Positions 1 to 9,307 of a DNA stretch of 64,000 nt are shown here, one piece after another. The notes under the pieces were generated by a model. It was given only the letters and a program-made list of their open reading frames with translations. It did no database searches and was not told where the DNA came from. The stretch is from Kingdonia uniflora (taxonomy: Eukaryota; Streptophyta; Magnoliopsida; Ranunculales; Circaeasteraceae). The stretch covers positions 1,736,001 through 1,800,000 of the forward strand of contig JACGCM010002435.1 in the NCBI GenBank assembly GCA_014058105.1. Direction: 5' to 3'. Made by a program: the position numbers and the translations under genes. How positions within the stretch are numbered: the stretch's first letter is position 1; each line of letters begins with the position of its first letter.

Positions 1-1516
1 ATGGAGCCTTCATGCTAAGAGGATGCGATGAAAGAGTAACAGTTGTCAGTTTCGTGACACTGCACATTGTGATACTGACATAGAGGCTTGTTGGGGATAT
101 CGGGTATTATTTGTGGTGCCCAATAATACTCATCTCCTTTTATCATTGGGAAGATAGCAGAGAGAGTCCTTGTCATTGGGGGTTAAACTGGGATAGGTCT
201 CTCGGGTCTTCTGTCTTATCAGCCGGGTCTCCTGTTATTGTCAATATTTCTACCGCATTGTTTGGGTGCTTCAGTAGTGGCCGACTTTAGGGGTGGAAAA
301 GAAGTTGTTTCTAGAGAATGAATGGCAGATGAGCTCTTTACTTTATCTTTCTTGGATCGTTCTAGTTCGATGTAGTTATTAACTACATCAATCAGTTATG
401 TCACCATTCTTGGCTTTTGTAGAGTTAATTCTTCTCGAACCTTAGAATCGATGTGTAGGGCTGAGGTGAATGCTGGAACAATAATTGTTGGATCTGAGCT
501 CCCAATTTTCCGTATTTCCTATAAGAAACACATGTAAAAGCTTGTCCAGGTTTCTTTTGTTCCTTGCTCGAAAAAAAACAAGGAATCTACAGTAGTCTCT
601 CGCTCCTTAGCGTATGCATAATTAGACTCAAAGAGACGCTGCAACTGGCTGAATATGGTGATGGAACCTTCTTGGAATTTATGAAATCATCTAAGAGGTT
701 CTTCTTTTAGGCTCATGTTAAATAGCCTGCATAGCATGTGGTCGAGTTTGGAGTATAATCCCCCTGTGGCTTTGAAGTGTCGTACATGGGTAAGCAGGTC
801 AGTGAAGGCTACATATTGAATGAATTTTGGCATGCGAAAATTATCTGGAATGGGCATGACTTTATCTCAATTCTATTAAGTACAGATTTTTTGCCTGGGA
901 TATCAGAGTGTATGGCCTGGATTCTGTTATTTAGGTCATCCAAGGCGATGAACTGTGGAGGACGAATTGGTAAGGTCGTAACTTGCGGATCAAAATCTCC
1001 TTGTCCTTCTAGTCCCAATCGATCCCTGATTGTTCTTCTTTTTGGTGGTGGGGGAGTCTGATAACGCGTGCGTCAACTTCCTTGAGTTGTCGATGCTGAG
1101 GATGTCAAGCCAAAATACCAAGAAGCCCTGTTTGGATTTCTGGATCTGGATCGAGAAGTCCATAATTCGTCTTCTCTAGGCTAATCATCTCTTTGAATTG
1201 CCCTTGACCGATGATCACTTCGGGCTTGTGGTGGTGATGTTTGACGGCCAGTAATTTGATCTTGAGCTCTCCTTAATCTCTCCATCTCCTTCTGATGTAT
1301 TCGACTCTGTTTGTCTAAGGCTTTCCTCCTTTCGTCTCTTTCCACCTGAAGAGCTTGTGAATGAATATGCTAATCTTCTAATCTTTTGGCTTTTTCTGAT
1401 TCCATCTATTTTTGAAGTTCAATCACTGCATTATGCAGATCGACTATTTCTAGTATCGGATTGATCTCACGATCTCTTACTATGCTGGAATAACTTCTGA
1501 GATTCATATTTGTCAT
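1..1516 (-). pseudogene. Ty3/gypsy gag, N-terminal part, decayed; continues beyond the window edge
   Basis: Reading leftward from an ATG at 1516, about 45 nt downstream of the primer-binding site, the frame gives a charged Arg/Glu-rich linker and then, from about 800 to the left edge, a Retrotrans_gag-like region. Recognisable pieces are AFTDLLTHVRHFKATGG, LDHMLCRLFNMSL and FHKFQEGSITIFSQL, the usual plant gypsy capsid pattern in which a short loop precedes a W/F-N/H-x-L-P/Q-xGSI segment. Several stops and frame changes interrupt it (for example just after the LKEEPLR stretch), so it is not functional. The protein would form the capsid of the retrotransposon particle. Protease and polymerase would lie left of this window. 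Its own LTR lies immediately upstream at 1579-2211, so this is the 5' end of a minus-oriented element. Family assignment as gypsy is firm; lineage is inferred. Confidence 0.8.
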
Positions 1517-1560
1517 CGGATTCTTTCTGATCTGGGGTGGTAAAGAAAAGTGTGGTAATT

Positions 1561-1578
1561 CCCACAGACGGTACCAAT
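1561..1578 (-). other. primer-binding site of the minus-strand gypsy element
   Basis: On the minus strand, immediately downstream of the LTR end, reads ATTGGTACCGTCTGTGGG. This TTGGTxCCGTCTGTGGG form is the familiar sequence following the 5' LTR of many plant gypsy elements. It fixes both the orientation of the element and the inner LTR boundary. Confidence 0.7.
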
Positions 1579-2211
1579 TGTAATGGCATGTTTTTCGGAA
1601 GAATAATCTTTGCCAATATTTTTCGTAAAGAAGATACAATAATAACCTAAACACGTAAGCTTTTATGTGGAAAACTCAGTAAAGGCTAAGAAAAACTACG
1701 ACCTCGAGGAGGGTTTTTATGTAAAATCTTTGCCAATACTTTTCATAAAGAAAATACAATAATAACCTAAGTACGTAAGCTTTTATGTGATAAACTCAGT
1801 AAAGGCTGAAAAAAACCACGACCTCGAGGAGGGTTTTTATGTAAAATCCAATATGTTACTAGTTATTATAAGTTTTTGAGTGACTGTCGAGTTAGGAAAT
1901 AAAACTAATAAGGTTTTGGTTCTGAATAATCTATTATCTGCCTTTATTTATAGTATATACAGGCAATTTACAAAAAGAAAGAAACAGTCTTCTATTTCAG
2001 GGGGAGTAGACGAACTTTATGGATCTCTAACAGCTCTTTCTTAACCAGGCACAACGGCTACATTTGGTAGATCGAGGACTTGTGATAACTTCTCGAATGT
2101 AGTTTATCTTCGACTATGCAATGTTGATTATCTTCGACTATGTTATGTTGACTGCCTTCGACTATACTATACCAGCTAATCCTTACCGAATCTAAGAAAT
2201 GTGCTACTACA
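1579..2211 (-). repeat. 5' LTR of minus-strand gypsy element (633 bp)
   Basis: The minus strand begins TGTAGTAGCACATTTC and ends GCCATTACA next to the primer-binding site, giving TG...CA termini. The same termini and internal blocks (GATTCGGTAAGG near the start; CCTCGAGGTCGTAGTTTTT near the end) recur in the solo LTR at 13268-13740 and, more diverged, in the 3' LTR at 41722-42463, so all three are one family. The outer boundary at 2211 abuts MULE transposase coding sequence, so this element inserted into MULE1. It contains a 120-bp internal duplication listed separately. Confidence 0.82.
1605..1844. repeat. 120-bp tandem duplication inside the gypsy LTR
   Basis: The segment starting AATCTTTGCCAATAT at 1605 recurs at 1725 with only scattered substitutions, through to a second AATC near 1844. 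Both copies contain the ACGACCTCGAGGAGGG block. The related solo LTR at 13268-13740 has a single copy, so the duplication is specific to this LTR or subfamily. Confidence 0.85.
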
Positions 2212-4693
2212 AGCTGATTTTAAGAAGATATGGTGTTGATATTTCATATTATACTTAATGGAATGCTTGGACTATTTGCATGGAGAGGATAGTTGGATCA
2301 TATGACGAGGGCTATATTCTACAACCTGAATTTATGAGACAAGTCTTATTGGCTAACCCTGGAAGTTTGGCCAAATGTAGTAAAGATCTTCAAAGTAACC
2401 AGTGGAAAAGTATATGGGTGATATTTAAGGTAAGTTTTGATGGATGATTAAGTGGGTGTAAACCTTTACTTAGTTTGGATGGTTATTTTCTAAAGGGTAA
2501 ATATGGGGAGGTTTGCCTATCTGTGATTTCCTTGGATGGCAACAATGGCATATTCTCTATTTTAGTTTACTTATGCAGATCATAATGTAAAGAAACTTGG
2601 ACCAACTTCCTTGAGTTTCTTCAGCCCTATCTCATTCTACATAATCAAAAGCTAATATTCATATCAGATAGACAGAAGGGACTCATTGATGCTGTGACTA
2701 CCTTTTTTCCTCATGCAAATCACCGATTCTACTTTAGACATATGTACAAGAATAGAAAGAAGTTTCACAGGGGGACCCAAATAGAGTGGTTAGTGTGGAG
2801 TGCAGCACAGGCATTTAAGCAATCTAAAAAGAACTAACATATGTACCAACTTAAACTGGAAAACCCAGCTGCTCATGACTGGTTTCTTATGGAGCCATTT
2901 GAATACTGGGCTAGGTCCCACTTTGATTTTACTGCCATGTGTGAACGCATCACAAACAACTTCAGTAAGTCTTTTAACATGTAGATTTTGAAGATTAGGG
3001 ACAGGCCAATTCACAAGTTACTAGAAAAAATGAGTATAATGTTAATGAAACTCATGTATGACAAGAGGCTCAAGGCAAAAGAGTAGGAAGAAGTAGGTAA
3101 GCTAAACAAGTCATTTTCTTATTGTTTGAGATCTCTTCTTCTTTTCATGAACTACTATGTGACTATATGTATATATTTTTAGCAGGTTTGGTGTTGGTCC
3201 CTAGAGTACAAACCCACATTGATAAGATAATCAAATGTGGCTGAAGATTTGGTATTGATCAAATGTTATGGTCAATATCAGGTGTAAGGGATCATATTAG
3301 GATCTTATCTTGCAATTGGGATAAATGGCCAAAGATGGAGAGTGAACACCAACATACATAAATGTAACTGCCACGAATGGCAACTTTCTGGACTACCATG
3401 TGTGCATGCTGTTAGTACTATACTTTCTTATGGGTGGCCATGGGTAAAGTATTTTTTGGTTAAAAATCTAAATGTTTACAAAGTTGTGTCACTAATTTTT
3501 TAAAAGCTAACTCTTTTTTTAATGGATGGCTAACAGCTATGTTTCTTGTTTTCACAAAGTTGCTTCATATGTCCAAACATATAAAAATGTCATATATCCT
3601 ATAGTTGATGGATCATAATGGGAGAAGGTTTGTATTTGAACACAAGTGTATCTGACTTGATATTTCATATGCATCCTTATTTTTGTATTAAATACAACCT
3701 ACAAAGTAAGAAAGCCATTTTCTACCACCCCCATTGGTGAGAGGAACTAGGAGACCATGAAAACAAAGAATCCCTGATCCAGATGAAGAAAAGTGGCAAA
3801 AGTGATATAGAAAATATGGTAGCTATGGTCACAATAAGAAAACTTGTAAGGGTATACCAGCAACACCAAGGCTAAGAGTGGCAAGAGCACCTAAGAGCGT
3901 AGATACAAATATTAGCATGATGAGACATGTGAGCTGTATTGTCTTACCACCTGCAATACCAAATATGAAAGGGAGAGAAAGTGGTGCATACTTAAGATAC
4001 TGAAGCCCCAAGGCTAATTCAAGCGAGTCAAGCCCCAAGGAAAACTAGTGCATCAATACAACAAGTTTAAGCCCCAAGGCAAACACAATCAAAGTAAACT
4101 CAAAGCCAAACTCAAGCTACTCAGGGCCTAAGGCAAAATCAATCAAGGCAAACTCAAAGATAAACTAAAGCTATTAATGCCCCAAGGAAAACTAGAGAAA
4201 GTTAAGTCCAATGGCAATCTTAAGCTACTGATGCTCCAAGGTAAACTAGAGTAAGTCAAGCCCAATAGCAGTCTCAAGCAACTGCAGCTATAAGGTAAAC
4301 TAGGGTATGTCTGACCCAAAGCCAGTCTCAAGCTATTGAAGCCCCAATGAAAACTAGAGCAAGGCAAGCTCAAAGGCAGTCTCAAGCTACTAAAGCCCCA
4401 AAACAAAGTCAAGCAAGTCAACCCCAAAGGCACTCTCAAGCTACTCAAACCCCAAGGAAGAATCTAGCAAGTCAAGCCAAAAGGTAGTCTCAAGCTACAC
4501 AATCCCCAAGGAAGAGTTAAGAAAGTCAAGTCCAAAGGCAGTTTTAAGCTACTCAAACTGAAAGGCAACTAGAGCATCAATAGGGCAAGCTCAAGCCCCA
4601 AGGCAAACTAGAGCATCAACACAGCAAGCTCAAGCCCCAAGCTCTAACCCTTACAAGAAAGGCTATCAATCTCCTGGCAAGAATTAGAAAGTG
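2212..4693 (+). pseudogene. Mutator-like transposase (MULE1), 5'-truncated by a gypsy insertion
   Basis: Across several frames the sequence follows a plant MULE transposase in order: a pre-catalytic piece (YGVDISYY, then NPGSLAKC at about 2360); the first catalytic Asp block (LSLDGYFLKGKYGEV, about 2480); the second block (FISDRQKGLIDAVTTFFP, about 2655) followed by HANHRFYFRHMYKN; AAHDWF and MCERITNNFS; a SWIM zinc finger CNCHEWQLSGLPCVHAV at about 3365-3420; the post-SWIM YVQTYKNVIYPIVDGS; and a C-terminal zinc knuckle ending GHNKKTCK near 3850. Apparent introns lie near 3100-3185 and 3450-3535. It would cut and join the ends of its own transposon. Numerous stops and the loss of the N terminus to the LTR at 2211 make it inactive. 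The tail is a run of Gln-rich repeats. The family is clear; exact exon borders are approximate. Confidence 0.88.
4005..4650 (+). repeat. 54-bp tandem repeats encoding an 18-residue Gln-rich tail of MULE1
   Basis: At least six copies of a 54-bp unit run head to tail, clearest at 4210-4560, with diverged units on either side. In one frame each unit reads approximately QATEAPRKTRASQAQRQS. Unit length is a multiple of three and most internal stops are TAA or TAG at positions where other units have CAA or CAG. The array therefore expanded while coding and later decayed. It forms the C-terminal tail after the zinc knuckle of the transposase. Confidence 0.8.
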
Positions 4694-5590
4694 TAATAGT
4701 GCAACTTAATTTAGAAACATTTAACTGTATGTTAAAAAGTACATTTGTTTGGCGATGTAGACTAAAAATGTTTGTTAGACTAAAATTGTTAACAGGTACT
4801 CTATTACATAAATGTTTCTTTCATGAATGTTAACAGGTACTTTATGTACTCTATTTTTTTATAGTTTTTTTTATGAATGTTTCTTGTTTGTTTATTTTGT
4901 AACTTAGCAGGTACTCTATTACATGCATGTACGTTTTTGTTGTTGTTTTTCTATTACATCTCTAAAAATTTATAGGTACTCACATAGTCATACTGGTCTA
5001 AAATGTGTAGAAGGTACTCACAGTGGTCTGACTGGTCTAAAATGTACAAAAGGTATAGAAAAAGGTCTGACTGGTCTAAAATATGCATAAGGAATTGGGA
5101 AAGGTTTAACTGGTCTGAAATATATAGAAAGTCACAGTGGTCTAAGATTTGTAGGTATACAGGTACTTAGTGATCTTAAATGTACAGGTACCCATTTTTG
5201 GTCTAAAATTACTACAATACCAAAAAGGGAAAGGAAAAACAATGGCACTTCCGCAATACAAAAAAAAGCAGTTCCACAATATAAAAAAAACAGTTCCAAA
5301 TAAATTGCAGTTCTAACTGGTCTGATATAAGATGTTAGATAGAAGAGATATCTAGAAAGGAAATTGTGCTTCCATTGATTCACAAAACAATTGCCACCAC
5401 CACAATACAAAAACTTAAAAAGAACTTAAACAAAAATAAAACCACTTTCTGGGATCCCAAACAAAAAACAAAAAACAAAAACATCACCACATACCAAAAA
5501 GAGAAGGGATCCCAAAAGAGAACCAAGAAAACAAAGCAATAACCACAAACACAAACAAAACCTTCATCTTTCTCTTCTATTCCATTTTAT
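4694..5590. other. non-coding downstream region of MULE1 with short degenerate repeats
   Basis: No supported gene. At 4790-4990 the phrase AGGTACTCTATTACA recurs with variations, and at 4980-5210 the phrase TGGTCTAAAATGT recurs about seven times at irregular spacing. From 5420 the plus strand becomes A-rich, leading into the CTT microsatellite. It lies between two convergent gene ends, so it probably supplied 3' untranslated sequence for both. Confidence 0.6.
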
Positions 5591-5860
5591 TCAATCTCTT
5601 CTTCTTCTTCTTCTTCTTTCTTCTTCTTCTTCTTCTTCTTCTTCTTCTTCTTCTTCTTCTTCTTCTTCTTCTTCATCTACTTCTTCTTCTTCTTCCTCAT
5701 CTATCTCTTCTTCTTCCTCGTCTGTTTCTTCTTCCTCCTCTTCTTCTGTCTACCCATACTCACTCTTCTCCTCCTCTGTCCAGCTAGCCTTTCTGCTGGA
5801 GGATGAATCATAGCATATAGCAAATCCAATGTACTCTTCTTCAGAAGAAGAGCCACTCAT
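5591..5860 (-). pseudogene. short acidic reading frame, poly-Glu (MULE1 accessory region)
   Basis: An ATG at 5860 opens a frame beginning MSGSSSEEEYIGFAICYDS, then SSSRKASWTEEEKSEYG, one TAG, then a long Glu run broken by Asp, Ile and Val, and finally several Arg before a TGA at 5591. The Glu run is the antisense reading of the CTT microsatellite. The Ser/Glu-rich start is not itself simple repeat, which is why it is listed. It could be a separate small gene, a 3' exon of the zinc-finger gene upstream at 6184-6963, or chance coding across a microsatellite. No family is recognised. Confidence 0.35.
5597..5745. repeat. CTT/GAA trinucleotide microsatellite
   Basis: About 150 bp of nearly uninterrupted CTT on the plus strand, becoming imperfect (CATCTA and CCTC interruptions) towards 5745. 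It codes for Glu on the minus strand in the frame starting at 5860. Confidence 0.9.
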
Positions 5861-6183
5861 AATTGCAGAGAAAAGAAGCTTTTTTTTAGGTTTAAAAGAG
5901 AAGAAAAGAGAAGATAAGAGAAGAAATACTTGTGTTTTGAAGAAGATATGGGGAAAAAATTGGTTTTATAAAGAAAAGGCATTTAAGAGGTTTTATAAGA
6001 TTCTGGTTTCCCAATGTTGGTAGTTGGAGGGATAATGGTTAGGGGGAAGGTTTGGGGTTATGTTAAGTATGAGTAGAGTATGCACACATGATCACTAGCT
6101 TGTATAAGAAGAACTTGTATTAGAAGAATTGTGTAAGATGAATTGTACATATCCCTAACTTGTATCACAAGAAAATCCCAATC

Positions 6184-6963
6184 TCATCCCATTAGGGATT
6201 TGCCTTTTAACTCTTTGTAAAATTCTTCTAATTCTATAGTCACACTCACCTTGATATTCAAATTAGTCATAGTCTCAAATTTCGCATTCTTCTTTCCTTC
6301 TTTATGCATATAGTTATTTAGCCACATAAAGTGATTACATTCAATATTTTCACAAATTAAGAATTTCTTACCCTTGCTTCTCTGAACAGTAGATTTACAC
6401 AATTTCATGAATCCGCAACTACCTTTAAGGCAAACTACAGTCCTCCAAGGATATTATCTCCACCAATGCCCAGTTTCCTCACAATCAAAGTAACTACCTT
6501 TAAAAGATGAGCTACTCATACTTGGTAAATTTAAAGATTTCCTAATGGCCTCACTCAACCATTGGAAAGCACCACAGGTAGGGAATTGGCATTTCAAGTA
6601 CTTTTTACCAGGGTTCTCAATTAATTTAGAAACATGGTATTGCATTATTCAACTGTAATTTAGCTTCTTGCATATACTATATAACCATGAACAATCCCCA
6701 GTACCATAAAAAGCTTGATCACAGATAGGACACAAGTCATCCTACAGCAAAAATCATAAATCATCAATAAATTAGTATTTAGTCCCAATTTATGCCCCTG
6801 TAATTTTTCTTTAGTCCCTATTTCTTATATTTAACCTTTAATGGTAATTTCTTAAAATTTACATAAAACACCTGATTAATTAAAGAGACGGAGAGATATA
6901 AAGTGATTTTACCTTCATATTATTACCGCCGCCACCACCTTTACCTTCACTTTTACCTCCCAT
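6184..6963 (-). pseudogene. two-exon gene with tandem GRF-type zinc fingers, convergent to the MULE1 transposase
   Basis: Exon 1 runs from the ATG at 6963 to 6913 and encodes MGGKSEGKGGGGGNNMK. A GT donor follows at 6912-6911 and an AG acceptor lies at 6743-6742, next to a TTTTTGCTGT tract. Exon 2, 6741-6184, stays in the same frame for 186 codons with only two internal stops (near 6652 and 6455). It begins DDLCPICDQAFYGTGDCSW. Two GRF-like fingers follow: NPGKKYLKCQFPTCGAFQWL and SKGKKFLICENIECNHFMWL, each with the G-x-K-[YF]-[L]-x-C-x(4,5)-C-x-x-F-x-W core of zf-GRF. GRF fingers bind single-stranded nucleic acid in DNA-repair and topoisomerase proteins and are common in plant transposon-linked proteins. 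No further domain is seen; the total would be about 202 residues. The orientation towards the transposase recalls convergent genes of MuDR, but no homology to mudrB is claimed. Confidence 0.7.
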
Positions 6964-7360
6964 AGATACAGAGACAAAGCAATACCAAAACTCATAAATA
7001 AGATCGAGAGAGAGAGAGAGCTCTAATGTAGGTAAATGGGAAGGAGATAACTAACACCAAAGCCTTGAAAAATTAAAGGGATTTGGGAAGGAGATGACCG
7101 TTGGGGTATTGGGGGAAGGAGATGACCGTTGGGTATTGTTTTGGTGAAGAGATGGCCTGAAGAAAACTTGTTTACCTGTTAGAGGAAATCATGTACAACT
7201 CGCGTAAGGGTAGTTTTGTCAGTTAATGTCAAAATTAGAGTTTAACGGAGGTTGACCAGTGGTCAGAGGAAATTTGGGGACCAAAACTACATATTTAAAC
7301 AACTTGGGGACTAAAGAAAAATATTCAGTCTGTAGGTGGGACTGTAGTAAAAATTTCTCA
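6775..7360. repeat. segment bounded by inverted repeats, containing the right end of MULE1 or a MITE
   Basis: The plus strand at about 6775-6822 (TTAGTATTTAGTCCC ... TTTTTCTTTAGTCCC) matches the reverse complement of 7360-7306 (TTTTTACTACAGTCCC ... TTTTTCTTTAGTCCC), with the two AGTCCC blocks in the same order. The outer end near 7360 is a good candidate for the right terminus of MULE1. The inner copy lies in the intron of the zinc-finger gene. Alternative: a separate 0.6 kb MITE carrying or replacing the promoter and first exon. No target duplication could be confirmed. Confidence 0.5.
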
Positions 7361-8626
7361 TTATTATATGTTCACATATTCAGTGTTTGTTAAAGTTATG
7401 CAATTACAATAAAGTTTTTGGATACAAATGATTTTATCGCATGGCGGTTTTCTATGTATCAAGTGCCCATGGAGAATACTGAAAAGTTTTCTCAATATTA
7501 CTTGGGCTGGATATGGGTAGGTTCCACATCCATTAGCCTTTATTTAAATATGAGCGATGGTCTTCACATGACGGTTTGTCTAAATATTGAAATGACATGT
7601 ACCTGGTAAGCACATATTGTAGGATTAATCAAAATGTACTTCACGCATGGGTCATTATATATTTTCCATTTACGTACACACCTAACTCTACCAATAAAGT
7701 AAATCTCTCAAAAGATGTTAGGGCTGTTAGCCTGATGTCTGCGCTAAAAATCAGACATAAACCAAAAGGTCTAATCAAAATTTGCCTGTGAATTGTGTTA
7801 GTCGTCCTATCAATATTAGAGTGAGTTTTAAGTGCAACAACACAAATCATAAATACCTTGTGCAGTTTTCAAAAACCAAATGATGGTCATCCGATTTCTT
7901 ACAAAATTGTGAACTGACGTAAAATGTTTTTAAAAAAAATAATGTAGTGTCGGGTGAGAGATTATAGGATTTTATCCTCATGTCTGACACCACATCTGCT
8001 TTGACTAGTTTTGTAATGCATACGGTTTATATCATTAGTAACAGGTTGGGTATGTGCCCAAGCTTTACACGTAATACAGGTCAGTAGGACCTGAGTATTA
8101 CCTTTGTTAGGCTAGAAGAGCATAATGGGAAGGTCTCTATAGGCTAGTACTTTATATACAAAGGGAGGTCCCTCTTGGTCTACACGTTGGTTGCCATCCA
8201 TTAGGTGCTAGTAGGAGCCAAAAGATGATTTCTTTCTTTTTGTTGAATCTCGAATAAGGGGATTGCACTTAAAGGTATGTGCGTATACCTTCTTCATACG
8301 TTACTAAGTATGTATAGATTATTATTGAGATTAATAGATCCTTCGATAAGTCCCAACAATAAGCAGATTAACCAAGAAGCTCAAGTGTCCTCCTTGAGGA
8401 TGTGGCCCCTTTCTTGTTACGTTCCTCGACAAATGAATTGAGCGTACTTACAAAATTGAGTACTGATTTGATATAGCACAAAAATCCCAACTCATCATAT
8501 GGTAATTTATTCTAATAATGATTCAACTTTTATAAGCAAATAACATGAGAAAAGGATAATAACTTGTCACTGACACCGCTAATCTACTGTGCAGTCTGCA
8601 ACTATAAATCTATGATCAGCCGTCCA
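7361..8626. other. non-coding interval; possible old solo LTR at 7716-8358
   Basis: No supported gene. A stretch from TGTTAGGG (7716) to CCCAACA (8358) has complementary LTR-like ends, a TATA-like TTTATATACAAA near 8150 and a plausible U5 tail, but no matching 5-bp duplication or second copy was found. It may be a decayed solo LTR. The remainder shows nothing identifiable. Confidence 0.3.
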
Positions 8627-9262
8627 TGATAAATAATGAACTCGAATATGGTATTCACAGATGTTCATTAGAGTTTGCGGAACGAATGACGGCTGAAGAC
8701 GAAGGTAAAGAACCTCACAGAAGATTTTCTGAAGTTCACGTTTGGACAGAGAAGGCAAAATAGTTGCCTGACTATTCTTGTTCTTACAGAGAAATCTTTG
8801 TTTAAATAATAAAGTTGTTTAATGGATCTTAACCTTCCTGTCTGAACAGAGAATGATCTGGAGATTTCATTATGTTATTTTTGAGACGTTTTGCTTGCCT
8901 CGTAATTCATACTTTGAACCCTAACTTTTGTAAAGTCCTCCCAAGTATATAAGGGATACTTAGAGTGCTTCTATCATGTCTAGTGTGAGTTTAATTCTAC
9001 AGAAAGAAAACTAGGGTTGTGAGAATCCATTGAAGCTTGAGAAATCTTGAAAAAGAAAGAAAAAGAGAGTTAGTGACCTATGATTGATAAATGGATTGTT
9101 CGTGCGAGAAGTGGTTTTTTATCCAAAAGGGCTATCTACTTCCTTCCTTCGGGTAAATTTACTTATGTGATTTACTTTATAATTTTCGCTTGATTTTTCT
9201 ATTGGTGATTCCGGGTATCGTTCTTGTCATAAAATTGGGACTAGCTACCACGATTCTCAATA
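8627..9262 (+). repeat. copia LTR, first of three (636 bp)
   Basis: Starts TGATAAATAATGAACTC, which aligns with TGTTGAGGAATGAACTC of the LTR at 62535, and ends TCTCAATA, a decayed form of the CTCAACA end seen at 14084. A degenerate primer site (ACTAGTATTATAGCAC, from TTGGTATCAGAGC) follows directly. U3 carries TTCGAA-type and GTTTGAACAGAG motifs, and a TATA box (AAGTATATAAGG) lies near 8946. Confidence 0.85.
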
Positions 9263-9307
9263 ACTAGTATTATAGCACTTGGTTTAAAGCTTGTGTCATG
9301 AAGAACG

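Noticed and set aside
4143..4448. 101-codon minus-strand frame rich in Leu and Ser
   Set aside because: It is the antisense reading of the 54-bp repeats coding the MULE1 tail; the plus-strand frame explains the periodicity.
7716..8358. Confident solo LTR call
   Set aside because: Ends are LTR-like but flanks do not match and no second copy is in the window; kept only as a low-confidence note.
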